Shown here piece by piece: positions 28,173 through 36,744 of a stretch of DNA of 64,000 nucleotides. A program made the position numbers and the translations under genes. Position 1 is the first letter of the stretch; each line of letters opens with the position of its first letter. Where the stretch lies: the NCBI RefSeq assembly GCF_042648965.1, contig NZ_JBHRYJ010000002.1, positions 434,001-498,000 of the forward strand, given 5' to 3'. The stretch comes from Ferrovibrio xuzhouensis. Lineage in GTDB: Bacteria; Pseudomonadota; Alphaproteobacteria; Ferrovibrionales; Ferrovibrionaceae. The notes beneath the pieces were generated by a model, which searched no databases, had not been told where the DNA came from, and worked only from the letters and a program-made list of their open reading frames with translations.

Positions 28173-29423
28173 ATGAGTGAAAGCTGGGACAGTGTCTGGC
28201 GCGGCGCTGATATGGCCACCATGGCGGCGGGCCCGTCGGAAGCCGGCGACGGCTTCGGCACATTGCGCGACGGGGCGATCACCATCCGCGACGGCCGGAT
28301 CGACTGGATCGGACCCGCGGCAGCATTGCCGGCCGACGGTATCGGGCCCCATACCGCCGTGCATGATCTCGGCGGCGGCTGGATCACACCCGGCCTGATC
28401 GACTGCCACACCCATCTGGTCTACGGCGGCGACCGCGCCCATGAATTCGAGCTGCGGCTGAACGGCGCCAGCTACGAAGAGATCGCACGGGCCGGCGGCG
28501 GCATCCGCTCCACTGTGGCGGCGACCCGACAGGCCGATGAGGCCGAGCTGGCGCGCCTGAGCGAAAAACGCCTGCGGCCGCTGCTGGCCGAGGGCGTCAC
28601 CACGCTGGAGATCAAGTCGGGCTATGGCCTCGACCTCGACAACGAACTGAAATCCCTGCGGGTCGCCCGCCGGCTTGGCGAAACCCATCCTTTGCGGATC
28701 CGTACGACGCTGCTGGCCGCCCATGCACTGCCGCCGGAATACCAGGACGATGCCGACGGCTATATCGATCTCGTCTGTGACCGTATCATCCCGGCGGCGG
28801 CCGAGGCCGGCCTTGCCGATGCGGTGGATGCCTTCTGCGAGGGCATCGGTTTTACCCCGGCACAGACGAAGCGCGTCTTCGCGGCGGCGCAGCGCCACGG
28901 CCTACCGGTCAAGCTGCATGCCGAACAGCTCAGCAATCTCGGTGGCGCCGCACTGGCGGCCAGTTTCGGAGCGCTGTCGGCCGATCATCTCGAATATCTC
29001 GACGAGGCGGGGGTGCAGGCGATGGCCACCGCCGGCACGGTGGCGGTGCTGCTGCCCGGCGCCTTCTATGTGCTGCGCGAAACGAAACTGCCGCCCATCG
29101 ACCTGTTGCGCCGGCACGGCGTGCCGATCGCCATCTCCACCGACTGCAACCCCGGTACCTCGCCGGTCACCTCGCTGCTGCTGATGCTCAGCATGGCCTG
29201 CACGCTGTTCCGCCTGACCCCGGCGGAAGCGCTGGCCGGGGTGACCCGCAATGCCGCCCGGGCGCTTGGCCTCGGGGCGCACTGCGGGACGCTGGAAGCC
29301 GGGAAAACCGCGGATTTTGTGGTGTGGGACATCGACCGGCCGGCTTCGCTGGCCTATCAGGTCGGCCTCAATCCGCTGCGTCAGGTGGTCTTCGGTGGCC
29401 GCCCGCTGCCGGCATCCCGGTAA
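28173..29423 (+). CDS. hutI: imidazolonepropionase
   Basis: A 416-residue amidohydrolase opening the ring of 4-imidazolone-5-propionate to formimidoylglutamate, the substrate of HutF. Motifs are TPGLIDCHTHLVYGG (metal His pair), EIKSGYGLDLDNELKSLRVA, VKLHAEQLSNLGG and AISTDCNPGTSP, all typical HutI. A usual C-terminal closure VVFGGRPL is present. The enzyme acts in the cytosol. Likely controlled by a HutC repressor at the palindrome 32-49 bases before the start. Confidence 0.95.
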   Translation: MSESWDSVWRGADMATMAAGPSEAGDGFGTLRDGAITIRDGRIDWIGPAAALPADGIGPHTAVHDLGGGWITPGLIDCHTHLVYGGDRAHEFELRLNGASYEEIARAGGGIRSTVAATRQADEAELARLSEKRLRPLLAEGVTTLEIKSGYGLDLDNELKSLRVARRLGETHPLRIRTTLLAAHALPPEYQDDADGYIDLVCDRIIPAAAEAGLADAVDAFCEGIGFTPAQTKRVFAAAQRHGLPVKLHAEQLSNLGGAALAASFGALSADHLEYLDEAGVQAMATAGTVAVLLPGAFYVLRETKLPPIDLLRRHGVPIAISTDCNPGTSPVTSLLLMLSMACTLFRLTPAEALAGVTRNAARALGLGAHCGTLEAGKTADFVVWDIDRPASLAYQVGLNPLRQVVFGGRPLPASR

Positions 29424-29530
29424 ATCCGCGCCGTTAACCACGGTCAAGGCCGCGATTGCGCCGCAATCCCGCGTCACGGTATCCTGTCCCCTGAGGAACA
29501 CTCGATTCGCGCGATTGACACAGGTGTCGA

Positions 29531-29875
29531 ATGAACGACTGGCTGTATGTCCTGGGCGGCGCCATCCTCCTCCTCTGGCTGGGGGCCTGGCTGCTTCTGC
29601 ATCTCGGCAATTTCGAGCAGCGCATCAGCCAGATGCGCATGAGCCTCGAAGTGCGCATGGGCGGCATCGAGAAGCAGTTCACCAGCTACAACAAGTTCTT
29701 CGCCGACAATGAGCGCGCCTCGCAGCTCACCTATACCGAGCTGAATGAGATCAAGGGCCAGATCGCCGAACTGCGCCAGCAGCTTGACGACACCAAGCGC
29801 GCCATCAATGTGCTCGAGGTTGCCGTCAACGATCTCAAGTTGCGCACCAATCCACGCAACCTTCGCATCGTCTGA
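29531..29875 (+). CDS. small single-pass membrane protein with coiled coil
   Basis: A 114-residue protein of unknown function. Residues 4-26 form one hydrophobic helix (WLYVLGGAILLLWLGAWLLL). The rest is hydrophilic and heptad-like from about 55 to 105 (ELNEIKGQIAELRQQLDDTK), suggesting a coiled-coil dimer. AGGTG precedes the ATG. It is 107 bases after hutI and ends three bases before the stop of the creatininase-family gene. No family is recognised. Confidence 0.65.
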   Translation: MNDWLYVLGGAILLLWLGAWLLLHLGNFEQRISQMRMSLEVRMGGIEKQFTSYNKFFADNERASQLTYTELNEIKGQIAELRQQLDDTKRAINVLEVAVNDLKLRTNPRNLRIV

Positions 29876-29878
29876 AGT

Positions 29879-30661
29879 TCACAAATTCGGCCACAGCGTC
29901 TGCAGGTCGCCGGCGATGTCGGCGACGATGGCCGCCAGCAGCTTCTCGCCTTTCTCCGCGGTTGCCGCGGTCGCGTCGCCGGTGGCGCCGCTGCGGTTGA
30001 GGCTGCCGCCCGGCCGTTCTTCCGGCGTCAGCCGGACGGGCCGACGCAGGTGTGCCAGCGTCACGTCATCCTCTGCCTCCGGCTGCACGGTATCGGCCAG
30101 CCGGTCGAGCCGCACCAGGCCGGGCGCAATGGCGAGCAGCAGCGAGGTCTCGCGCTCATCGGCATGACCGCCGGCCTGCGCGGTCCACAATCCGTCGCAG
30201 GCAGTTCCCAATCGTGGCAGGTCGGCGATGACGATACGCACGCCGTGTCGCTGCAGGATCGTATGGGCAGCGAGCCGCAGCGGTGCCTCGGTGGAGACGC
30301 CGTTGTTCAGCACCACGATGCGCTCGGCGCCATGGCGCAGATAGCCTTCGACCAGATCGATCATCAGGGCCTGGAAGGTGTCGGCTTCGACATGCTGGCT
30401 GCCGGGATAATCGACAAAGGCCGGATAGAAGCCAATGCCCACCGTCGGCGCCACCAGCACCGGCAGCATCGCCAGCAGCCGTTCGGCAACTGCTTCGACC
30501 ACCATGCGGTCCGTGCCCAGAGGAAGATGCGGTCCATGCGCCTTCGCCGCTGCGCCGACAGGCAGCAGAACGGGAAGATCATCGCCGAGCAGGTCGGCGG
30601 CTTCCATCCATGTGAGGTCGGCGAGGCGCCGGCCGGTGCGGGGGCGGTCAGATGCGGTCAC
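29879..30661 (-). CDS. creatininase-family protein with altered metal-site motifs
   Basis: A 260-residue protein of the creatininase/MftE fold. The conserved opening LPVGAAAKAHGPHLPLGTDR is present, but the Glu of the usual ExHGPH metal motif is Lys here, and the usual NGHGGN is NNGVSTE. The later GGHADERETSLLL matches the HAG-x-ETS motif. These substitutions recur, as far as I recall, in a subfamily of creatininase-like proteins, so it may be a distinct amidohydrolase or have altered metal binding. The start is GTG 30661 with a distant AGGA. Substrate unknown. Confidence 0.75.
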   Translation of the reverse strand: MTASDRPRTGRRLADLTWMEAADLLGDDLPVLLPVGAAAKAHGPHLPLGTDRMVVEAVAERLLAMLPVLVAPTVGIGFYPAFVDYPGSQHVEADTFQALMIDLVEGYLRHGAERIVVLNNGVSTEAPLRLAAHTILQRHGVRIVIADLPRLGTACDGLWTAQAGGHADERETSLLLAIAPGLVRLDRLADTVQPEAEDDVTLAHLRRPVRLTPEERPGGSLNRSGATGDATAATAEKGEKLLAAIVADIAGDLQTLWPNL

Positions 30662-30794
30662 GGTCTTGTGTTCCTGGTCACGCGGCTGTGAGTCCCTGAT
30701 TTGCGCGAAACCAATCTAGCATCCTTTCCAGCCGGAGGGGACATCCAACGGCAAGAGTGAAGTGCAACGCCCCAACCCAACAGGGAGAAATCCT

Positions 30795-31043
30795 ATGACT
30801 CGCAAGACCAACCTGGCCATTGCTGCCGCTGCTGCCGCGCTGTTCGCCACCGGCACCATCGCGCTGGTCTCGGCCCCGGCGGATGCCGCCGTGAAGTGCG
30901 TCGGCGCCAATGCCTGCAAGGGCCAGAGTGCCTGCAAGATCGGCACCAGCTCGTGCAAGGGCCTGAATGCCTGCAAGGGCCAGGGCTTCAGCGAACTGCC
31001 CGACGCGGCGGCCTGCAAGGCGGCCGGCGGCAAGGTCGGCTGA
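30795..31043 (+). CDS. Cys-rich RiPP precursor, bufferin-like (BufA-type)
   Basis: An 82-residue secreted peptide. Residues 1 to about 32 are a signal peptide (TRKTNLAIAAAAAALFATG then SAPADAA). The mature part has six Cys in repeats of the type A-C-K-G: KCVGANACKG, SACK, SSCKG, NACKGQGF, and a terminal AACKAAGG. GGGAG lies eight bases before the ATG. It heads an operon with a DUF692 (MNIO) enzyme and a DUF2063 partner, the arrangement of bufferins, RiPPs whose cysteines are oxidatively modified and bind copper. The exact modification here is unknown. It is not a metallothionein, since it has a Sec leader and enzyme partners. Confidence 0.8.
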   Translation: MTRKTNLAIAAAAAALFATGTIALVSAPADAAVKCVGANACKGQSACKIGTSSCKGLNACKGQGFSELPDAAACKAAGGKVG

Positions 31044-31057
31044 TCGCAGTCGTGTCC

Positions 31058-31086
31058 GGCCGGCATGGCGTTATGCCATGCCGGCC
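31058..31086 (+). promoter_or_regulatory. strong hairpin between precursor and MNIO gene
   Basis: A perfect 12-base stem (GGCCGGCATGGC / GCCATGCCGGCC) with a GTTAT loop, 15 bases after the precursor stop. No T-run follows, so it is more likely an RNA-stabilising or partial read-through element than a full terminator; it could keep precursor mRNA in excess over enzyme mRNA. Confidence 0.7.
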
Positions 31087-31113
31087 GCATGGCGCCTGTG
31101 ATATACAGCACTC

Positions 31114-32013
31114 GTGATGACGACCGGCAGCCTGACCATGCAGCAGAAGCGTCCTGAAATTTCTGCCAGGACGGCAGGTCACGGCCTGCCGCAGCTCGGC
31201 TTCGGCCTCGGCCTGCGGCCGCAGTATTATCCCGACATTCTGGACGGCGATCCGCCAGTCGACTGGTTCGAGGCGATCACCGAGAATTACCTCGTCGCCG
31301 GCGGTCCGCCGCTGCGACAACTCGACCGCATCGCCGAGCGCTGGCCGGTGGTGCTGCATGGCGTATCGCTGTCGATCGGCGGCAGCGATACGCTCGACCG
31401 TGATTACCTGGCCCAGGTGAAAAATCTGGCCGACCGGGTAAAGCCGCAGTGGATCTCCGATCATCTGTGCTGGTCGCGCCATAACGGCGTGCAGTTGCAC
31501 GACCTGCTGCCACTGCCCTTCAATGAGGAAACCCTGCGCCACGTGGCAGCTCGCGTGCGCCAGGTGCAGGATACCCTCGGCCGGCGCTTCCTGCTGGAAA
31601 ACGTCTCGTCCTATGTCGAGTGGCAGAGCTCGACGATGACGGAATGGGAGTTCCTCTCGGCGCTGGCCGAAGAGGCCGACTGCCTGCTGCTGCTCGACGT
31701 CAACAACGTCTATGTCAGTGCCCATAATCACGGCTCCGATGCCGATGTGTTTCTGGCCGGGATTCCGGCCAGCCGGGTGGCGCAGATCCATCTGGCCGGC
31801 CACAGCAACGAAGGCGACCTGATCATCGACACCCATGATGCGCCGATCGTCGATCCGGTTTTTGCGCTGTACGGCCGGGCGATTCGCCGCTTCGGTCCGG
31901 TTTCGACCATGATCGAGCGCGATGACAACTTCCCGCCCTTCGGCGAGCTGCTCGCGGAACTTGACCGCGTGCGGCAGGTGGCGGCCATGGCGTTGCGGCA
32001 GGCGGCGGCATGA
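31114..32013 (+). CDS. DUF692 multinuclear non-heme iron oxidative enzyme (MNIO, BufB-type)
   Basis: A 299-residue TIM-barrel enzyme of the DUF692/MNIO family, which uses an iron cluster and oxygen to modify cysteines in partner peptides. Metal-ligand segments are WFEAITENY, VVLHGVSLSIGG, WISDHLCWSRH, FLLENVSSYVEW, LLLDVNNVYVSAHNHG, QIHLAGHSN and IIDTHDAPI. The start is uncertain: GTG 31114, ATG 31117 or ATG 31138 all fit and none has a clear ribosome site, perhaps because translation is set by the upstream hairpin. The stop overlaps the DUF2063 start by four bases. Confidence 0.92.
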   Translation: MMTTGSLTMQQKRPEISARTAGHGLPQLGFGLGLRPQYYPDILDGDPPVDWFEAITENYLVAGGPPLRQLDRIAERWPVVLHGVSLSIGGSDTLDRDYLAQVKNLADRVKPQWISDHLCWSRHNGVQLHDLLPLPFNEETLRHVAARVRQVQDTLGRRFLLENVSSYVEWQSSTMTEWEFLSALAEEADCLLLLDVNNVYVSAHNHGSDADVFLAGIPASRVAQIHLAGHSNEGDLIIDTHDAPIVDPVFALYGRAIRRFGPVSTMIERDDNFPPFGELLAELDRVRQVAAMALRQAAA

Positions 32014-32831
32014 CGGCGCTGGCGAGCCTGCAGGCTGGCTTTTCCGGCTACCTGCTGCAGGACACCGGCGACGCGCCGGTGCGGCCGCTGGTGCGGGTCC
32101 CGGCCGCCGTCGATGCCGGGCGGCGCATGCATGTCTACCGCCATGCCTATCGCGAGCGGTTGCACGAGACATTGCGCAGCGACTATCCGGTGCTGCTGCG
32201 GCTGATGGGCCGCGAGGGATTTGCGGCGCTGGCCTATACCTGCATCGAGTCCCATCGCTCGCTGCTGCCGAACATCCGCTGGTATGGCGCGCATCTGCCG
32301 GTCGTCGCGGCCGGCCGCTCGCCGTGGCAGCATGACGGAGCCATCGCCGACATGGCGCAGTTCGAATGGCATGTCGGACTTGCCTTCGATGCGGCCGATA
32401 CGCCGGCCATTGCCGCCGCCGATCTGGCGCAGGTACCGCCCGAGGCTTGGGGTGAACTCGGCTTCGTGCTGCATCCGGGTCTGCAGCTGCTGCGGCTCGA
32501 TTTTGCCGTGCCGGACTGGTGGCTGGCGGTGCAGGATCTCGACGAGGCAGCGGCCAATCCGCCGGCGCCGCTGCGACTGGCGGCCGGCGATACATGCTGG
32601 GCGGTCTGGCGCAGCGACAGTGGCGTGCGCTTCCGCCGCCTGGACGTCGATGAGGCCGAGGCACTGCAGGCCGTGCAGACCGGCGAAGGCTTCGGTGCGT
32701 TGTGCGCCTTGCTCGCCGGGCATGTCGGCGAGGCTGCGGCAGCTGGTCGTGCCGCCGGGTTGCTGCGGGTCTGGCTTGAGTCAGGCTGGATCAGCGGCCT
32801 GCGCCTGCCTGACGAGGGCGAGGCCGTCTAG
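32010..32831 (+). CDS. DUF2063 putative substrate-recruitment partner (BufC-type)
   Basis: A 273-residue protein whose N terminus (ASLQAGFSGYLL then MHVYRHAYRERLHETLRSDYPVLLRLMG) is the DUF2063 putative DNA-binding-like domain; in MNIO systems this family forms a complex with the enzyme and recruits the precursor. The C-terminal half is less conserved. Coupled by a four-base overlap to the MNIO gene. It contains no signal peptide. Its 3' end overlaps the convergent peptidase gene by four bases. Confidence 0.88.
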   Translation: MTALASLQAGFSGYLLQDTGDAPVRPLVRVPAAVDAGRRMHVYRHAYRERLHETLRSDYPVLLRLMGREGFAALAYTCIESHRSLLPNIRWYGAHLPVVAAGRSPWQHDGAIADMAQFEWHVGLAFDAADTPAIAAADLAQVPPEAWGELGFVLHPGLQLLRLDFAVPDWWLAVQDLDEAAANPPAPLRLAAGDTCWAVWRSDSGVRFRRLDVDEAEALQAVQTGEGFGALCALLAGHVGEAAAAGRAAGLLRVWLESGWISGLRLPDEGEAV

Positions 32832-34168
32832 CTGCCGGCCGTGATCGCCCGGCGCAGGGCCGCCTTCGGCGCAGCATCGTCGAACTGCACACCATCGGCG
32901 GTCAGCTTCACCCCGAGATCCCGCCACAGCGCATTCAGATCGAGCGGCGCCGCCTGCGTCACATAGCGCGCGGCCAGCCGCGCCATGGTGCCGGTACCGG
33001 TTGCCGCATCGCAGACCCGCAGGAATTCGGCGCGCGGCCAGCGCACCGTGGTGTTGCCCCCGTCATTCAGCACGGCGCGGAAACAGGTTTCCAGCGAGGC
33101 CCTGCTATGGCTGCGCTCGCGGATGTCGATGTCGGCCAGCAGCATGAAGATGGCACCGCCCCAGTAGATGCCGCGACGGGTGACCGCATCGAGGCTCTGG
33201 ATGGTCAGCGCATCGACACCGCGCGGCATCTGGCTGGCGAATTCGTGCCACATCTGCGGCACCGGGTACCAGCCGGCCCGCGCCCGGATCACCGGCTCAC
33301 CATAGGTGGCCATGCCTTCCATCAGCCAGAAGGACCGTCCGGTCACGAAAGGCGCGCCGAGATGGATCATCTCGTGCACCAGGATCCAGCCGTCATAGAG
33401 CTGTGCGCGGGTGGCCTGCTCGCCGATCTGCAGCAGCATGGTGCCGCCGCCACCGCCGCGCACCTGGCCGAACTGGATGCCGGCGCGGCCGCGCACCGGG
33501 GTGGCGAGGATCAGCGTGTGGCGCAACGGGAAATGCCCGTAATACTGAGACACGGCCTTGGCGCTGTCGGTCACCCAGGTATCGATGGTGGCATCGTCGA
33601 GCTGCAGCCGGCCGGGAAAGCCGACCAGCTCGATCTTTGCATCGCCGCCGGCCGGCAGCAGGCGGCGTGTAAAGCGGCCGAAGACGGCAAAACCGCCATA
33701 GGGCAGGTCGGCCGCGGTCATCCGCAGCAGGCCGTCGCGCTGCGGCAGGCCCGTGGCGATATCGAGGCCGTCTCCGGCTGTGACCGACAGCGTGACCGCT
33801 GTGCTGCCAGGCAGGTCGGGCGGGCTCAGCCAGACCGACAGCGGCGAGATCACCGCCGGGCCGATCCGCTGTGCCACTTCCGGGCTGGCGGCGAGATCAC
33901 CGAGCCGGAAACGATACTGCACACTGCGCCCGTCAGCGCCGGGCTCGAAGCGCTCCAGCGCTGCCGCCATGCCGGCCTCGCCGGGACGGTCGAACGCCAC
34001 CGGACCGGTGTCGTCGCAGCGGGCGGTCACATCGAGGATCAGGGCCGCGGGATCATGCAGGCGGATATCGTAGTGGCAGCTCCGGGCCGGCTGGGCGGCG
34101 GCGGGGGCGGCGGAGAACAGGGCCGGCAGGGCGAGGGCGGCCAGGGCCGACAATGAAAAGGAGCGCAT
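32828..34168 (-). CDS. secreted M61-like (gluzincin) metallopeptidase
   Basis: A 446-residue protein with a signal peptide (residues 1-25, cleavage near AAAQP). A zinc motif HEMIH at 265-269 is followed by WLMEGMATYGE, the arrangement of M1/M61 gluzincins with Glu284 as probable third ligand. The preceding region (GRAGIQFGQVRGGGGGTMLL) resembles the glycine-rich part of M61 aminopeptidases, but the spacing from HEMIH to the third Glu is shorter than in M1. Its N-terminal 200 residues look beta-sheet rich. It has two Cys near the C terminus. Substrate unknown; periplasmic or outer-membrane. Confidence 0.7.
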   Translation of the reverse strand: MRSFSLSALAALALPALFSAAPAAAQPARSCHYDIRLHDPAALILDVTARCDDTGPVAFDRPGEAGMAAALERFEPGADGRSVQYRFRLGDLAASPEVAQRIGPAVISPLSVWLSPPDLPGSTAVTLSVTAGDGLDIATGLPQRDGLLRMTAADLPYGGFAVFGRFTRRLLPAGGDAKIELVGFPGRLQLDDATIDTWVTDSAKAVSQYYGHFPLRHTLILATPVRGRAGIQFGQVRGGGGGTMLLQIGEQATRAQLYDGWILVHEMIHLGAPFVTGRSFWLMEGMATYGEPVIRARAGWYPVPQMWHEFASQMPRGVDALTIQSLDAVTRRGIYWGGAIFMLLADIDIRERSHSRASLETCFRAVLNDGGNTTVRWPRAEFLRVCDAATGTGTMARLAARYVTQAAPLDLNALWRDLGVKLTADGVQFDDAAPKAALRRAITAGS

Positions 34169-34251
34169 GGCCGCAGTCTACGCAGGCTTCGGCGCGTTGC
34201 GGCGTCACACTGGTGTGATCCGCGGCCTTGCGGCCGGGGGCTGCCCAGCCT

Positions 34252-35985
34252 ATGAGTGGGCAGCTTTTCCACAGCCCGAACCCGAGTTCTGCCGTGCCCC
34301 GCCGCCCGACCGACGACAAGCCGCCCCGCCGCCCGAAATCCGGTCCCCGCAAGCCGGCTGGCGGCCGTGCCGCGCCGTCCGCCAGTGCGCCGGCCCGCGC
34401 GCCGGCCCGGGCATCGGGCCATGGCCCGGACCGTGACGAGCGCCGCCCGTCTGCCCGCCCGTCCGCTCGTCCGTCCGCTCATCCGGCCGGCCGTACCGAC
34501 GGCCCGCGGTCGCACCCGCAGGAAGGCCGCGACCGCGGCAGGGATGACCGGCGTGATGATCGGCGCAGTGACGAGCGGCGCGGCGACAGCCGGTCGGGCA
34601 AGCCACACGGAAAGCCTTATGGCAAACCGGGCGGAAAATTCGCTGGCAAGCCGCCCGCGGCAAAGGAAGAGCGGCGGACGCCGCTGCGTCCGGGCAGCAG
34701 CCGCAAGGTTGTCGAGGCCGCCATGACCCTGCTCGATGCCATCGCGGAATCCGGCGAACCGGCCGACCGCATCCGCCATGCCTGGATGCGCGAGCATCAC
34801 CGCCGGTTCGAGCCGGCCGAGCGCACCGCGCTGATGCAGATCAGCGAAGATGTGCTGCGCATGCAGGGCCGGCTCGACTGGTGGCTGGCCGGCAGCGCCG
34901 AATACCCGAGCGGCCTTGCCCCCGACAACCGTCTGCGCGTGGCTGCGCTGCGCATCCTGAGCGGCGGCGCCAAGGCGAAAGGCCTGCTGGCCTTCTTCGA
35001 TGCCGACGAGAAGGTCGCCATCGACCTGCTGCAGCGGCTGGAAGGCCATACGCTGGAACATCCGCATATGCCAACAGCCGCGCGGTTCAGCGTGCCGGAC
35101 TGGATCCTGCCGTATCTCGAGGCGCGCTTCGGCGCCGACCTGGAGATGGAACTCGCCGCCATGCTGCGGCCGGCGCCGCTCGACGTGCGCATCAATCCGC
35201 TGAAGACCACGCGCGATGCCGCCGCCGCGGCCTTGGCCGCCGAGGAACTGCGCAGCCAGCCGACGCCGTTTTCGCCGCTCGGGCTGCGGCTGTCGCCGCT
35301 GGCCTATGTCAACAACACCAAGGCTTACGGCCAGGGCCTGGTCGAGCCACAGGACGAGGGCTCGCAGCTGGCCGCGCAACTGGTCGAGGCGGCCGGCTGC
35401 AAGTTCGTCGCCGACTTCTGCGCCGGTGCCGGCGGCAAGACGCTCGTGCTGGCGGCGGCGATGAAGAACGGCGGCCGGCTGGTGGCGATGGATGTCAGCA
35501 CCGGGCGCCTGACCCAGGCCAAGCTGCGGCTGCGCCGTGCCGGCGCCCATAACGCCGAATGCCGCGAGATCGATGCGAAATGGCTGAAGCGCCATGCCGG
35601 CCAGGCCGACCGTGTGCTGGTCGATGCACCCTGCACCGGTACCGGCACCTGGCGGCGCAAGCCCGACGCCAAATGGCGCCTGACGCCGCAGGATCTGGCC
35701 GAGCTGGTGCCGCGCCAGGCGGAAATCCTCGAGCGCGCGGCCAAGCTGGTGAAGACCGGCGGCCGGCTGGTCTATGTAACCTGTTCGGTATTGCGCGAGG
35801 AAAACGAAGATCAGGTGGCCGCCTTCCTGCAGCGCCATCCGGAATTCTCGGTCCTGTCGGTCTCTGACGTCTGGCCGCGTGCGGTTGGCGGCGCCTGCCC
35901 GGTGCCGGGGCCTTACTTAAGCCTGTCGCCCGGCCGCCACGGCACCGACGGCTTCTTCGCCGCCATTCTGGTCCGTAGCGCCTAG
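34252..35985 (+). CDS. RsmB/Sun-family rRNA (cytosine-5) methyltransferase with long basic N-terminal tail
   Basis: A 577-residue SAM-dependent m5C methyltransferase of the NOL1/NOP2/Sun family. The core (about 150-577) has an NusB-like helical part, then FVADFCAGAGGKTLVLAAAM (SAM site), VLVDAPCTGTGTWRRKP (motif IV with catalytic-pair Cys) and YVTCSVLREENEDQV (motif VI Cys nucleophile). The first 140-150 residues are low-complexity Pro/Arg/Ala/Asp-rich, not present in E. coli RsmB, and probably an RNA-binding tail. ATG 34252 is the likeliest start, but no strong ribosome site is seen. The 3' end overlaps the convergent amidotransferase by 69 bases. Confidence 0.87.
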   Translation: MSGQLFHSPNPSSAVPRRPTDDKPPRRPKSGPRKPAGGRAAPSASAPARAPARASGHGPDRDERRPSARPSARPSAHPAGRTDGPRSHPQEGRDRGRDDRRDDRRSDERRGDSRSGKPHGKPYGKPGGKFAGKPPAAKEERRTPLRPGSSRKVVEAAMTLLDAIAESGEPADRIRHAWMREHHRRFEPAERTALMQISEDVLRMQGRLDWWLAGSAEYPSGLAPDNRLRVAALRILSGGAKAKGLLAFFDADEKVAIDLLQRLEGHTLEHPHMPTAARFSVPDWILPYLEARFGADLEMELAAMLRPAPLDVRINPLKTTRDAAAAALAAEELRSQPTPFSPLGLRLSPLAYVNNTKAYGQGLVEPQDEGSQLAAQLVEAAGCKFVADFCAGAGGKTLVLAAAMKNGGRLVAMDVSTGRLTQAKLRLRRAGAHNAECREIDAKWLKRHAGQADRVLVDAPCTGTGTWRRKPDAKWRLTPQDLAELVPRQAEILERAAKLVKTGGRLVYVTCSVLREENEDQVAAFLQRHPEFSVLSVSDVWPRAVGGACPVPGPYLSLSPGRHGTDGFFAAILVRSA

Positions 35986-36696
35986 CCATCTGCCAAGGAA
36001 GCCGTGCAGCCAGGCGGCGATGCCGGCATCGTGCCGGGCATAGGCGTCGCGCATGCGGTCGCGGGCCTGGGCGCCGGGCAGGGCGAGCCGGTGGCCCGCC
36101 ATGGTGCTCCAGCGCTGCATCATCGCGCCGGTGACTTCCGGATGGAACTGCAGGCCATAGGCATTGCGGCCGACGCGCATCGCCTGGTTGGGATACCAGC
36201 CGGTCGACGCCAGTCGCACCGTACCGCGCGGCAGCGCAAAGCCTTCGCCATGCCACTGGAAGATATGCAGCGGATCTGGGATCAGGTCGCGGCCCTGCGC
36301 CGTCGGCTTCACCGGGTAATAGCCGATCTCGTGCCAGCCCTCGGCATGCGGGCCGACCGTGGCGCCGCCGGCGCGCGCCAGCAGCTGGGCGCCGAGGCAG
36401 ACGCCAAGGAACGGCGTGCCGCTTTTCAGCACCTTCGGGATGAAGTCGATTTCCTGGCGGATGAAGGGCAGGTGGTCGTCGTTGGCACTCATCGGGCCGC
36501 CGAAGATCACGCAGCCGGCATGGTGGTCCAGCGTGTCGGGCAGTTCCTGGCCGAGGCAGGGACGGCGGATGTCGAGATGGTAGCCGCGCGCCCGCAGCTG
36601 TTCGCCGATGCGGCCGGGGTCGGAACTTTCCTGGTGGACGATGATGAGGATGGCGGGCTGGGGAATCCCGGTCTCCTGCAGCGGTCCCTGGTACAT
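35917..36696 (-). CDS. class I glutamine amidotransferase-like protein
   Basis: A 259-residue GATase of the GuaA-like stand-alone type. The catalytic triad is Cys in FLGVCLGAQLLA, His and Glu in LQFHPEVT. It has VIFGGPMSANDD near the oxyanion region. Such proteins hydrolyse glutamine or gamma-glutamyl bonds (peptidase C26-like), and this one has no synthetase partner. It is the last of a minus-strand run after the hydrolase and SDR genes (48-base gap). Confidence 0.83.
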   Translation of the reverse strand: MYQGPLQETGIPQPAILIIVHQESSDPGRIGEQLRARGYHLDIRRPCLGQELPDTLDHHAGCVIFGGPMSANDDHLPFIRQEIDFIPKVLKSGTPFLGVCLGAQLLARAGGATVGPHAEGWHEIGYYPVKPTAQGRDLIPDPLHIFQWHGEGFALPRGTVRLASTGWYPNQAMRVGRNAYGLQFHPEVTGAMMQRWSTMAGHRLALPGAQARDRMRDAYARHDAGIAAWLHGFLGRWLGATDQNGGEEAVGAVAAGRQA

Positions 36697-36744
36697 ATCC
36701 GGTTCAGCGGCTCCTGATCAGTATAGCAGACTGGGGAACCTGCA

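Noticed and set aside
30795..31043. Metallothionein
   Set aside because: Sec signal peptide, Cys spaced in A-C-K-G modules and linked MNIO enzyme fit a RiPP precursor better.
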